In this document: positions 44,595-53,227 of the stretch, piece by piece
Numbering within the stretch: the stretch's first letter is position 1
How the letters are laid out: every line of letters starts with the position of its first letter
Source of the DNA: Prosthecomicrobium pneumaticum
GTDB lineage: Bacteria; Pseudomonadota; Alphaproteobacteria; Rhizobiales; Kaistiaceae
Length of the DNA: 64,000 bases
Reading direction: 5' to 3'
Assembly: GCF_014199915.1 (NCBI RefSeq)
Contig: NZ_JACHOO010000010.1
Span: forward strand, 62,001-126,000
Notes under the pieces: generated by a model
What the model was told of the DNA's origin: nothing
Databases searched by the model: none
Seen by the model: the letters and a program-made list of their open reading frames with translations, nothing else
Made by a program: the position numbers and the translations under genes

Positions 44595-45745
44595 AGCTCG
44601 AACGGGCGCTTTCGATCGGGGATCTGCGCCGCATGGCGCGACGGCGCCTGCCGAAGATCCTGTTCGAGCTGATCGAGAGCGGCGTCGAGGACGAATACGG
44701 GCTCGAGGACAACCGCGCCGCCTTCCGCGCATACCGATTGATGCCCCGCTATCTGACCGGGATCGCCGCGCGGGACCAGACGGCCGACCTGTTCGGCCGG
44801 CGCTATGCGAGCCCGTTCGGCATCGGACCGACCGGCTTCGCGGGCCTGCTGCGGCGCGATGCCGACCTCCATCTCGCGCGGGCCGCAGCGGCGGCGGACA
44901 TTCCCTTCGTGCTTTCGGGGGCGAGCGTCGCGCCGGTCGAGGCGGTGATGCGGGTCGCGCCCGATCACGCCTGGGCGCACATCTATCCGGCGAAGGATGC
45001 GGCGATCACGGCGCGGATCGTCGACCGGCTGGCGACCGCGGGGGTGCGCCATCTCGTGCTGACGGTCGACAACCCGGTCTATCCGAAGCGCGAGCGGGAT
45101 ACGCGGAACGGCTTCGTTCTGCCGCTGCGGCTGCGGCTGCCGATCCTTCTCGAGGCGCTCACCCATCCGGCCTGGATCGCCGAATATCTTTCGGGCGGCG
45201 GCATGCCGATGATGGAGAGCTGGCGCGCCTATGCTCCGGACGGCGCCGGTCCCGGTGCGGTCGCGGCCTTCTTCCGGTCGCAGAGCCCGTCGATCCAGAC
45301 CTGGGCGACGCTCGCGGCGCTCCGGCGCGTCTGGCCGGGCCGGCTGATCGTCAAGGGCATCCAGCACCCCGACGACGCCCGGCTGGCGTTCGAGACGGGT
45401 GCCGACGGGATCATCGTCTCCAATCACGGCGGAAAGTCCTTCGATCCGCTGCCGAGCCCCGTCGAGACGCTGCCGGCGATCCGGGCGGCGGTGGGGAAAG
45501 AGGCCGTGGTGATGCTCGATTCGGGCGTCCGCCGCGGCTGGGAGATGCTGGTCGCGAAAGCGCTCGGCGCGGATTTCGTCTGGGTCGGCCGGGCGACGCT
45601 CTATGGTGTCGTGGCGGCCGGCCGGGCGGGGGCGGATCGCGCGATCGCCATGCTGCGCTCGGAGATCGACACCAGCCTCGCCATGGTCGGGCGGGCGCGG
45701 TTCGCCGAGGTCGATCCGGATCTGCTCCTGCGGACGCGCCGATGA
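44591..45745 (+). CDS. FMN-dependent alpha-hydroxy acid dehydrogenase
   Basis: 384-aa TIM-barrel flavoenzyme of the lactate/glycolate oxidase family. Seen are PFGIGPTGFAGLL, HIYPAKD, VLTVDNPVYPKRERDTRNGF, IVKGIQHPDDARLAFETGADGIIVSNHGGKSFD and MLDSGVRRGWEMLVAKALGADFVWVGR. The catalytic His is in SNHGG. The Arg that normally follows (SNHG(A/G)RQ), which binds the substrate carboxylate in glycolate oxidase, is Lys here. The earlier active-site Arg is kept. The start is GTG 44591. A hydroxy acid from the neighbouring sugar-acid pathway is a reasonable substrate. Confidence 0.9.
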   Translation: MKLERALSIGDLRRMARRRLPKILFELIESGVEDEYGLEDNRAAFRAYRLMPRYLTGIAARDQTADLFGRRYASPFGIGPTGFAGLLRRDADLHLARAAAAADIPFVLSGASVAPVEAVMRVAPDHAWAHIYPAKDAAITARIVDRLATAGVRHLVLTVDNPVYPKRERDTRNGFVLPLRLRLPILLEALTHPAWIAEYLSGGGMPMMESWRAYAPDGAGPGAVAAFFRSQSPSIQTWATLAALRRVWPGRLIVKGIQHPDDARLAFETGADGIIVSNHGGKSFDPLPSPVETLPAIRAAVGKEAVVMLDSGVRRGWEMLVAKALGADFVWVGRATLYGVVAAGRAGADRAIAMLRSEIDTSLAMVGRARFAEVDPDLLLRTRR

Positions 45746-45817
45746 GCCGCTCCGCTTCGGGCTTCTCCGCTTCGGCGGAATCGGCAAGGGTGCGGCGAGC
45801 GGGAAGGGGTCGGGATC

Positions 45818-46567
45818 ATGGCGAAGACGGACGGGACGGGCGAGACGACGGAACGCCGGCGCCGGGAGCCGAAGGCCGCGCCGGCCCGTTCGATCGTCCG
45901 CACCACGCTCGCCGAGCAGGCCTATGAGGCGCTGAAGGAGCGCATCCTCGACCAGACGCTGCCGCCGGGCGCGCGGCTCAACATCGACAATCTGTCGCGC
46001 GAGCTGGCGGTCAGTTCCTCGCCCATCCGCGAGGCGCTCGCCCGGCTCGAGGCCGAGCGGCTGGTCGTGTCGGAGCTCTATACGGGCTATGCCGTGGCGC
46101 CGACGCCCTCGGCCGCCTATCTCGCCGCGCTCGCCGAATATCGCATTGTGATCGAATCGCATTGCGCGCGGGTCGGCGCCCCGAAGAAGAAGAAAGCCGT
46201 CCTGGCCGCAATGCGGCAGGCCTTCGAGAAGATGAATGCGGTGCCTCTGCTCGGCACGCGCTACAAGGAATATCGCCGCTTCGTGGAATGGGACGGCAAG
46301 TTCCATCAGGTTCTGGTCGACAGCGCCGAGAACGAGGTCATGTCGGTGACCTATTCCTCGCTGCACGCTCTCCTCATCCAGTCGCGACTCTATCGCAACC
46401 GCGAGGGGGCCAATACGGCGCTCGCCGAGGTGATGAACGAGCATCGCGCGATTCTGGACGCCTTCGAGGCGGGGGACGGAGAGGCGGCCGCGCAGGCGGT
46501 GCGCGACCATCTCGACGGCGGACGGCGACGCCTGATCGACCGCGAGATCGAGCGCGCGAAGGGCTGA
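45818..46567 (+). CDS. GntR-family regulator, FCD subfamily
   Basis: 249 aa. A winged helix-turn-helix (about 28-95: TLAEQAYEALKERILDQTLPPG, NLSRELAVSSSPIREALARLEAE) is followed by an all-helical FCD effector domain with the metal/ligand histidines in WDGKFHQVLV and MNEHRAILDAFEAGD. FCD regulators sense sugar acids, hydroxy acids and similar small carboxylates. It probably controls the flanking catabolic units through the ATCGTGCAYGAT sites at 43691 and 46772. Confidence 0.93.
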   Translation: MAKTDGTGETTERRRREPKAAPARSIVRTTLAEQAYEALKERILDQTLPPGARLNIDNLSRELAVSSSPIREALARLEAERLVVSELYTGYAVAPTPSAAYLAALAEYRIVIESHCARVGAPKKKKAVLAAMRQAFEKMNAVPLLGTRYKEYRRFVEWDGKFHQVLVDSAENEVMSVTYSSLHALLIQSRLYRNREGANTALAEVMNEHRAILDAFEAGDGEAAAQAVRDHLDGGRRRLIDREIERAKG

Positions 46568-46862
46568 CGCCCTTCGCCGATCCGCGGCCCGCGGAGCCGG
46601 CCGCCCCGCCACGACGCTCGCGGCGGGACGCGCGGCGGGGCTGCGCACGATCCATCGCGCGGCCGTCGGCAGCGGCGCTGTCCGCTCGAACCCGCATTCG
46701 CATATGAAGGCGATCTAAAATCATCCATGAATAACTCAACCACTTGTATATAAAAGAAAAATAGAAAAAAGATCGTGCACGATACATCGCGCTTGACGCA
46801 TCGGGCCGGTTCCGACAGAGTGCGGAAGAGGCTTGGAGGACGGGCTGCGAGGAGAGGATCCG
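46568..46862 (+). promoter_or_regulatory. AT-rich promoter region of the hydrolase-ABC-KdgD operon
   Basis: 295 bp without a gene. A stretch at 46699-46785 is unusually AT-rich for this DNA (TGTATATAAAAG, A-runs), consistent with an upstream promoter element. The perfect palindrome ATCGTGCACGAT sits at 46772-46783, and TTGACG at 46793-46798 could be the -35 box of the operon, with a weak -10. Confidence 0.55.
46772..46783. promoter_or_regulatory. Candidate operator of the GntR-FCD regulator (site 2)
   Basis: Perfect 12-bp palindrome ATCGTGCACGAT, 80 bp before GTG 46863 and just upstream of a TTGACG -35-like box. It is paired with the near-identical site at 43691-43702, on the other side of the GntR gene. 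Confidence 0.6.
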
Positions 46863-47732
46863 GTGGAGGAATTCGCGCCGCGCCGCGGGACGAGCCGCCA
46901 TTTCACGACGGCGGACGGGGTGCGCCTGCATTACATCGAGGCCGGCGACGGCCCGGTTCTGATGATGTTTCCCGGCTGGTCGCAGAGCGCGGCGATGTTC
47001 CGCGCCCAGATCGACGGGCTGTCGGACCGCTATCGGGTGATCGCCGTCGATCCGCGCGGCCATGGCGACAGCGACAAGCCCGATCACGGCTACAATGCGC
47101 ACCGCATCGCCGCCGACATGCGTGAACTGCTGCTCCATCTCGACCTGCACGACGTCGCGCTGCTCGGCCATTCCGGCGGCGTCAAATATCTCTGGGCCTA
47201 TTGGGAGCTGTTCGCGGGCGAGCGGCTTCGCAAGCTCGTCATCGTCGACGACTCGCCGCGGCTCGTCGACAACCCGGCCTGGAGCGAGGCCTCGCGGGCG
47301 GAGATCGGGCCGATGTATTTCACCGGCGATCTCGACCGGTTCGCCGTGCAGCTGATGGCGCCGGATGGCGCCGCGTTCACCGACGTCGCGATCAAGAGCA
47401 TGTTCGGCCCCGGCTTCGTCGCGAACAACGCGGCGCTGATGGACTGGATCGTCGCCGAAAACCTGAAGATGCCGCGGGCGCTGGCGATCGAGCTGCTCTA
47501 CGCGACCTCGGGTGTCGACTGGCGCGGCACGATCAGGCGGGTCCGTCTGCCGAGCCTCGTCATCGGGGCGGAGGGGAGCACCCACAAGGCGACCGTGTTG
47601 CGCTGGGTGGCCGCCCAGATCCCGGGCGCGCGGCTGCGCATCTGGGGCCGCGAGGAAGGCGGCAGCCATTTCATGTTCATCGAGAGCCCCGACCGCTTCA
47701 ACGCGGAACTGGCTGAGTTCATCGGCGCCTAG
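46863..47732 (+). CDS. Alpha/beta hydrolase
   Basis: 289-aa hydrolase from GTG 46863, which has GAGGAGAGG 5 bp upstream; TTG 46833 is a longer alternative. The oxyanion-hole region is MMFPGWSQSAAMF, VIAVDPRGHGDSDKP precedes the nucleophile, and the nucleophilic Ser is in LLGHSGGVKYLW. The Asp is probably in SLVIGAEGST-type strand context and the His in GGSHFMFIESP. Likely an esterase or lactonase, first gene of the ABC-KdgD operon, so it may open a lactone or ester of the imported sugar acid. Confidence 0.9.
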   Translation: MEEFAPRRGTSRHFTTADGVRLHYIEAGDGPVLMMFPGWSQSAAMFRAQIDGLSDRYRVIAVDPRGHGDSDKPDHGYNAHRIAADMRELLLHLDLHDVALLGHSGGVKYLWAYWELFAGERLRKLVIVDDSPRLVDNPAWSEASRAEIGPMYFTGDLDRFAVQLMAPDGAAFTDVAIKSMFGPGFVANNAALMDWIVAENLKMPRALAIELLYATSGVDWRGTIRRVRLPSLVIGAEGSTHKATVLRWVAAQIPGARLRIWGREEGGSHFMFIESPDRFNAELAEFIGA

Positions 47733-47760
47733 GCGCCGCCCTGGGGAGGAAAAAACCAAC

Positions 47761-48894
47761 ATGACGATCTGGCGGAATGTCTCGAGATACGCCGCGGCCG
47801 CGCTCGGCAGCGCGATGCTCGCCGCGAGCCTGCCGGCCGCTGCGCCGGCACAGGATGCGCTGGCGCCGTTCGAGGCGGCGCTGAAGCCCTATCTCGGCGG
47901 CAATTCGGGTTGGGACGGGCCGACCGAAGGGCCGGTGCTCGAGGCCGGCAAGTCGATCGTCATCCTGCCCTACGACATGAAGAACCCGGGCAACAGCCGG
48001 CTCGTCAACGCCTTCACGGCGGTCGCCGGCAAGTTCGGCTGGACCGTCACGCTCGCCGACGGACAGGGCACGACGACCGGTCAGCAGGCGGCGATCAATC
48101 AGGCGCTGTCGCTGAAGCCGGACGGCATCGTGCTCGTCTCCTTCCCCGACACCTTCATCCCCTATTTCCAGCAGGCGCGGGACGCCGGCATCAAGGTGGT
48201 CGGCCTGACGAGCGCGCCGGACTTCGGCCCCTTCGTCGAGCAGGGCATCGACTGGAACGTGATGCAGCGGATCGAGGATCTCGGCAAGGCGCTCGCCGAC
48301 TGGGTGATCGTCGATTCGAAGGGCGAGGGGCGCGTCGTCCTGATCTCGGACAAGGCTTTCTCGGTCGTCGAGGCGAAGGTCGCCGCGATGCGGGCGGAGT
48401 TCCAGCGCTGCAGCGGCTGCGAGATCGTGCTCGACACGCAGGTGCCGTTCGCGGACGCCAATGTCCGGCTGCCGCAGCTGGTGCCGAGCTGGCTCAACCA
48501 GTACGGCCTCGACAAGCCCCTCTACATCGCTCACCCGGCGGATTACTTCATCACCTTCGAGATCCCGGCGCTGCGCAGTGCCGGCGTGCAGCACGGTCAG
48601 GTCGTGCTCGCCGGCATGGACGGCGACCCGGCGGTCTATGACCGCATCCGGGCGGACGATTCCTTCCAGAAGGTGACGATCCCGTTCCCCTTCGAGATGC
48701 AGGCCTATCAGGCGGTGGACACGCTCAACCGCCTGTTCGCCGGCCAGACGCCCGCCGACTATTCCTCGCCGGTTCTCCTGATCGACAAGACGACCGTCGA
48801 TACCGCCGGCGGCGAGAACAACGAATACATCCCGCAGAACGGCTACGCCGAGAAATACGCCCAGCTGTGGAAGACGGGAAAGACCACGCCGTGA
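47761..48894 (+). CDS. Sugar-binding protein of a ribose-type ABC importer
   Basis: 377-aa periplasmic receptor with a Sec signal (about 1-31, ending LPAAAPAQ). The RbsB-like two-domain fold shows SIVILPYDMKNPGNSRLVNAF, ADGQGTTTGQQAAINQAL, PDGIVLVSFPDTFIPYFQQA and IKVVGLTS. The mature protein has a Cys pair (CSGC). GGGGAGGAA precedes ATG 47761. The stop overlaps the ATPase start by 4 bp. The substrate is unknown; a sugar acid fits the KdgD-like enzyme in the operon. Confidence 0.92.
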   Translation: MTIWRNVSRYAAAALGSAMLAASLPAAAPAQDALAPFEAALKPYLGGNSGWDGPTEGPVLEAGKSIVILPYDMKNPGNSRLVNAFTAVAGKFGWTVTLADGQGTTTGQQAAINQALSLKPDGIVLVSFPDTFIPYFQQARDAGIKVVGLTSAPDFGPFVEQGIDWNVMQRIEDLGKALADWVIVDSKGEGRVVLISDKAFSVVEAKVAAMRAEFQRCSGCEIVLDTQVPFADANVRLPQLVPSWLNQYGLDKPLYIAHPADYFITFEIPALRSAGVQHGQVVLAGMDGDPAVYDRIRADDSFQKVTIPFPFEMQAYQAVDTLNRLFAGQTPADYSSPVLLIDKTTVDTAGGENNEYIPQNGYAEKYAQLWKTGKTTP

Positions 48895-50408
48895 CGACGG
48901 CCGCCGTCGCCGCGAGAGGGGAGGCGCCGTCGCGCCTCTCCGTCCGCGGGATCGTCAAGCGCTATCCGGGCACGCTGGCGCTCGGCGGTGTCGACCTGAC
49001 GTTGCGGGCCGGCGAGATCCACGCCCTCGCCGGGCAGAACGGCGCCGGCAAGTCGACCCTGATCCGCATTCTCGCCGGCGTCGAGCCGCAGGACGAGGGC
49101 CGGATCGACTTCGAGGGGCGGACGGTGCGGCCGGGCGACCGGACGCTGCCGATCGCCTTCATCCATCAGGATCTCGCCCTCGTCGACACGATGACGGTCG
49201 CCGAGAACCTCGCGCTCTATGACGGATACCGCCGCGGACCGCTCGGGCTCGTCGACTGGGCCGGGGTCCGCCGCAAGGCGAGGACCCTGCTCGAGGCGGT
49301 CGGCTGCACGATCGACCCGACGAAGACGATCGCCGAGCTCTCGATGGCCGAGCGCTCGATGGTGGCGATCGCCCGGGCCGTCGCCCGCGATGCGAAGGTG
49401 CTGGTGCTCGACGAGCCGACAGCGGCGCTGCCGGCGAGCGACGTCGCGGTGCTCTTCGGAGTGCTGCGGCGGCTCCAGGCCCGCGGCGTCGCCATGCTCT
49501 ACGTCACCCACCGGATGGACGAGATCTTCACGCTCGCCGATCATGTCACGGTGCTGCGCGACGGCATGGTGGTGGCGTCCCGGCCGCTCGCCGAATTCAC
49601 CCCCGCGAGCCTCGTCACAGCGGTGACGGGCCGCGCCATCGACCAGCTCTATCCGGAAAAGGCGGTCGAGACGGGCGAGGCGCTCGTCACGGTCGAGAAG
49701 CTCTCCGTCGAAGCCTTCGGGCCCGTCGATCTGACGCTCCGCCAGGGCGAGATCCTGGCGCTCGTCGGCCTGCGCGGCGCCGGCCACGAGGCGATCGGCC
49801 GGACGATCGCCGGCGTGCTGCCGCCGAAGGCGGGCCGTGTCCTTGTGCGCGGGGCGCTCGTGCCGCCGGGCATCGCGGGCGCGATCGCCGCCGGTATCGG
49901 CTTCGTTTCCGGCCGCCGGGCCGAGGAGGCGATCGCCGCCAGCCTCGCGGTGCGTGAGAACATCTATCTCAACCCCGCTTTCCTCGGTGCGGGCGGCTTC
50001 GGATTCCGCGACGCCGAGCGCGGCGCCGCGCTCGACCTCTCCCGCCGCTTCGCGATCGATCCGCACGACCCCGAGCGCATGGCGGCCACGCTGTCGGGCG
50101 GCAATCAGCAGAAGGTTGTGCTGGCGCGCTGGGTCGCCGCGGCGAGCGACGTTCTGGTGCTCGAGGAGCCGACGGCCGGCGTCGATGTCGGCGCCAAAAC
50201 CGAGATCTACCAGATCATCACGCGGCTGATGCGCGACGGCCACGCCGCTCTCCTCGTCTCGTCCGATTTCGAGGAGGTCGCGGGGCTCGCCCATCGCGCC
50301 CTCGTCTTCGACCGCGGCCGCATCGTCCGGCAGCTCACGGGCGCCGACGTGACCGTCGCGCAGATCTCGCTCCATGCGAGCGCGTCCGACAAGGATTCTC
50401 CGAAGTGA
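48891..50408 (+). CDS. Ribose-type ABC importer ATPase (two NBDs)
   Basis: 505-aa RbsA-like ATPase from GTG 48891. NBD1 has Walker A GQNGAGKST, signature-equivalent LSMAERSMV and Walker B VLVLDEPTAAL. NBD2 has a degenerate Walker A (GLRGAGHEAI), LSGGNQQKV and VLVLEEPTAGVDVGAK. This asymmetry is normal for the family. The permease gene overlaps its 3' end by 4 bp. Confidence 0.95.
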   Translation: MTTAAVAARGEAPSRLSVRGIVKRYPGTLALGGVDLTLRAGEIHALAGQNGAGKSTLIRILAGVEPQDEGRIDFEGRTVRPGDRTLPIAFIHQDLALVDTMTVAENLALYDGYRRGPLGLVDWAGVRRKARTLLEAVGCTIDPTKTIAELSMAERSMVAIARAVARDAKVLVLDEPTAALPASDVAVLFGVLRRLQARGVAMLYVTHRMDEIFTLADHVTVLRDGMVVASRPLAEFTPASLVTAVTGRAIDQLYPEKAVETGEALVTVEKLSVEAFGPVDLTLRQGEILALVGLRGAGHEAIGRTIAGVLPPKAGRVLVRGALVPPGIAGAIAAGIGFVSGRRAEEAIAASLAVRENIYLNPAFLGAGGFGFRDAERGAALDLSRRFAIDPHDPERMAATLSGGNQQKVVLARWVAAASDVLVLEEPTAGVDVGAKTEIYQIITRLMRDGHAALLVSSDFEEVAGLAHRALVFDRGRIVRQLTGADVTVAQISLHASASDKDSPK

Positions 50409-51442
50409 ACTCGATCGAGACCGCGGCCGCCGCGCGCAAGGCGTCCTCCACCCGCAGCCCGCTCGGCCATCTCCTCAGCCACCATGCGCTGCTGATCATC
50501 CTCGTCGCGCTCGTCATCGCTTTCAGCCTGATCCGGCCGAACACCTTCCCGACCGCGCTCACGTTCCGCGGCATCGTCGATACGAAGTCGGTGGTGGTGC
50601 TCGTCTCGCTCGGCATCATGCTGCCGCTCACGACCAACCAGTTCGATCTGTCGGCCGGCTACATCATCGCGCTCACCAACAGCCTGGTCGTCGGGCTGAT
50701 GATCAATGCCGGGCTGCCCTGGCCGGTGGCGATCCTCGCCGTTCTGGTGGTCGGCGGACTGGTCGGTGTCGCGAATGGCTGGCTCGTCGCCTATGCCCAG
50801 ATCGACAGCTTCATCGCGACGCTCGGCTCGGGCACCGTGCTGTTCGGCCTCGCCAACTGGTATACGGGCGGGCAGCAGCTGTCCGGGCGGCTCGATCCCG
50901 GCTTCATCGCCATCGCGGCCCAGAGCTTCGGCATCCCGCATGTGGCGCTGATCGCGCTCGCCGTGGCGCTGGTGCTCTGGGTCTTCCTCGAATACCTGCC
51001 TGCCGGGCGGCGCTTCTATGCGGTCGGCGCCAATCGTCGCGCGGCCGAACTTTCCGGGATCAATGCGCGCCGCCGGATCGTCATCGCCTTCACGGTGTCG
51101 GGCGTCTGTGCCGCGATGGCCGGTGTGATCTTCGCCTCGCAATTGCGGGTCGGCCAGACCAATACCGGCCCCGACATGCTGCTGCCGGTCTTCGCGGCGG
51201 CGCTGCTCGGCTCGACCTCGGTGCGGCCCGGCCGCGTCAATGTCTGGGGCACGGTGATCGCCGTCGCGCTGCTCGCCGTGGCCGTATCCGGCCTGCAGCA
51301 GATGGGGGCGCAGTTCTACGTCGAATACATCTTCAACGGCGGCATCCTCGTCTTCGCGGTGGGTGCTGCGGGCTTCATGGGCCGGCGGCGTGCGGCCGCG
51401 CGGCGTGCCGCGGCGGCCGAAGACGCGGTGCGCGGACGCTGA
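50405..51442 (+). CDS. Ribose-type ABC importer permease
   Basis: 345-aa inner-membrane permease of the RbsC type, with about nine or ten hydrophobic segments. It carries LTTNQFDLSAGYIIALTNSL, the conserved FDLSxG start, FIATLGSGTVLFGLANW, and the coupling region YAVGANRRAAELSGI. The start is GTG 50405. The C-terminus is Arg/Ala-rich (RRRAAARRAAAA). The last canonical importer gene before the dehydratase. Confidence 0.95.
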   Translation: MNSIETAAAARKASSTRSPLGHLLSHHALLIILVALVIAFSLIRPNTFPTALTFRGIVDTKSVVVLVSLGIMLPLTTNQFDLSAGYIIALTNSLVVGLMINAGLPWPVAILAVLVVGGLVGVANGWLVAYAQIDSFIATLGSGTVLFGLANWYTGGQQLSGRLDPGFIAIAAQSFGIPHVALIALAVALVLWVFLEYLPAGRRFYAVGANRRAAELSGINARRRIVIAFTVSGVCAAMAGVIFASQLRVGQTNTGPDMLLPVFAAALLGSTSVRPGRVNVWGTVIAVALLAVAVSGLQQMGAQFYVEYIFNGGILVFAVGAAGFMGRRRAAARRAAAAEDAVRGR

Positions 51443-51514
51443 CGCCGGCGGGCGTCCGACCCTCTCGACCTTCAGGAACGGGTCCCTCCGGGGACGGTGC
51501 GGAACGAGGATGAC

Positions 51515-52453
51515 GTGGATTCCAGTCTGATCAAGCTCGCGAAAGCCCTCTCCGAGGGCATCCTCGCCTTCCCGGCCACGGCGTTCCGTGACGATGGTGC
51601 GATCGACGCCGACGGCATGGCGCGCCACGTCGCGACCCTCGCCGCGGAGCAGCCGGCGGCGCTCGTTCCGATCGGCGGGGCGGGCGAGATCTTCTCGGTC
51701 GATCCGGACGAATACGAGACCCTGCTCGACGTCGCGATCGACCAAGCCGGCGATGTTCCTGTGATCGCCGGCGTCGGCCACGGGCTCGCAACGGCGCGGC
51801 GTGCCGCACGGGCGGCGGAACGGCTCGGCGCGCCGGGCATCCTGCTCTTTCCGCCCTATCTGACCACCGCCGATCAGGCCGGTCTCGCGCATTATGTCGG
51901 CGCGGTCTGCGAGACCGTCGGCATCGGTGTGATCGCCTACAGCCGCAACAACGGCATTTTCGATGCCGAGACGGCGCTGCGGCTCGCCGAGCGGCATCCG
52001 AACTTTCTCGGCGTCAAGGACGGCGTCGGCGATTTCGAGACGATCCTGAAGCTGAAGCTCGAGGGCGGTGACCGCTTCACGCTGATCAACGGCGTGCCGA
52101 CGGCCGAAATCCTCGCCGCGCAGTGCTTTGCCGTCGGCGTGACGTCGTACAGCTCGGCCGTCTTCACCTTCCTGCCGGCGGTCGCGAAGCGTTTCTATCG
52201 GGCGGTCCGGGACGGCGAGACCGAGGTCTTCGACCGGCTGATGCGCGAGTTCTATCTGCCGCTCGTCGCGATCCGCAACCGGCGCCGCGGCTATGCCGTG
52301 TCGATCGTCAAAGCCGGGCTTCGGGCCGTGGGTGAGCCGGCCGGGCCCGTCCGCGCGCCGCTGATGGACCTCACCGCGGAGGAGATGGCGCAGCTCGAGG
52401 CGCTGATCGCGACCGGACGGAGGATTGTCGCCGAAGCGCCCGCGCCGGTCTGA
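51515..52453 (+). CDS. kdgD: 5-dehydro-4-deoxyglucarate dehydratase-like protein (DapA family)
   Basis: 312-aa DapA-fold lyase. KdgD dehydrates and decarboxylates 5-dehydro-4-deoxy-D-glucarate to 2,5-dioxopentanoate. Seen are ILAFPATAFRDDGAID, GAGEIFSVDPDEYE (where DapA has GTTGE), AYSRNNGIF, the Schiff-base Lys in FLGVKDGVGD and GVTSYSSAVFTFLP. These match KdgD more closely than dihydrodipicolinate synthase. GTG 51515 with GAGGA upstream is chosen over GTG 51497. It sits within the importer operon, 72 bp after the permease stop. Confidence 0.88.
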   Translation: MDSSLIKLAKALSEGILAFPATAFRDDGAIDADGMARHVATLAAEQPAALVPIGGAGEIFSVDPDEYETLLDVAIDQAGDVPVIAGVGHGLATARRAARAAERLGAPGILLFPPYLTTADQAGLAHYVGAVCETVGIGVIAYSRNNGIFDAETALRLAERHPNFLGVKDGVGDFETILKLKLEGGDRFTLINGVPTAEILAAQCFAVGVTSYSSAVFTFLPAVAKRFYRAVRDGETEVFDRLMREFYLPLVAIRNRRRGYAVSIVKAGLRAVGEPAGPVRAPLMDLTAEEMAQLEALIATGRRIVAEAPAPV

Positions 52454-52460
52454 GGCGACG

Positions 52461-52793
52461 ATGCCCTATCTCGTCGATACGCTTCATCATCCGGACAGCG
52501 CCGCCGCGCGCGAGGCGCTGCGGCCCGCGCATCTCGCCTATCTCGCTGCCCATATGGGGCTGCTGCTCGCCGCGGGCGCCAAACTCGAAGACGGCGGCGC
52601 GGTCGGTGCGGGCAGCTTCTACATCCTCGCGGTCGAGGACAGGGCGATGGCGGAGGCCTTCATCGCCGCCGAGCCCTATGCGCGGGGCGGGCTGTGCGCC
52701 ACCGTGACCTATACCCGCTGGCGGAAGGCGATCTTCAACTTCGCCCGCGAGACGCCCGCCCAGCCCTCCAGCCTTCGGGAGACGACCGCATGA
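52461..52793 (+). CDS. YciI-like protein
   Basis: 110-aa ferredoxin-like fold protein. RPAHLAYLAAHMGLLLAAG contains the conserved His pair region, SFYILAVEDRAMAEAFIAAEPYARGGL the typical second half with its conserved Asp, and a late WRKAIFN. YciI members have hydrolase or binding roles that are often unknown. It is 7 bp after kdgD and overlaps the GlcG-like gene by 4 bp (ATGA), so it is part of the catabolic operon. Confidence 0.85.
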   Translation: MPYLVDTLHHPDSAAAREALRPAHLAYLAAHMGLLLAAGAKLEDGGAVGAGSFYILAVEDRAMAEAFIAAEPYARGGLCATVTYTRWRKAIFNFARETPAQPSSLRETTA

Positions 52794-53227
52794 GCGAAAC
52801 CTCATCCCTGTTCGGCAGCAAGCCGACCCTGTCGCTCGCCGCCGCCAGGGCGCTGATTGCCGCGGCGGAGGTCGAGGCGGTGGCCGCCGCTGCCCGCGTG
52901 AGCATCGCGGTGCTCGATGATGGCGGCCATCTCATCGCCTTCTCGCGAATGGACGGCATCCATGCGGCGACCGTCGAGGTGGCGACCGCGAAGGCGCGAG
53001 CGGCCGTGATGTTCCGCCGGCCCACCAAGGCCTTCTCCGACATGGTCGCGGCGATCGGGCCGGCCGTGCTCGCCCTTCCGGGCGTCATCCCCTTCGAGGG
53101 CGGCGTGCCGATCCTGGTCGAGGGCGCGCTCGTCGGCGGGGTCGGGGTGAGCGGCAGTGCGGCGGATGTCGACGGCCGGATCGCCCGGGCCGGGATCGCG
53201 GCGATCCTCCCGGAGGCGGGCGCATGA
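52790..53227 (+). CDS. GlcG/HbpS-family protein (DUF336)
   Basis: 145-aa protein of the heme-degrading/HbpS-like family. LSLAAARALIAAAEVEA, VSIAVLDDGGHLIAFSRMDG, then TVEVATAKARAAVMFRRPTK and IPFEGGVPILVEG plus VGGVGVSG are the diagnostic blocks. Family members occur in glycolate and diol catabolism operons (GlcG), which fits this context. The role is unresolved. It overlaps the dehydrogenase gene by 4 bp. Confidence 0.88.
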   Translation: MSETSSLFGSKPTLSLAAARALIAAAEVEAVAAAARVSIAVLDDGGHLIAFSRMDGIHAATVEVATAKARAAVMFRRPTKAFSDMVAAIGPAVLALPGVIPFEGGVPILVEGALVGGVGVSGSAADVDGRIARAGIAAILPEAGA

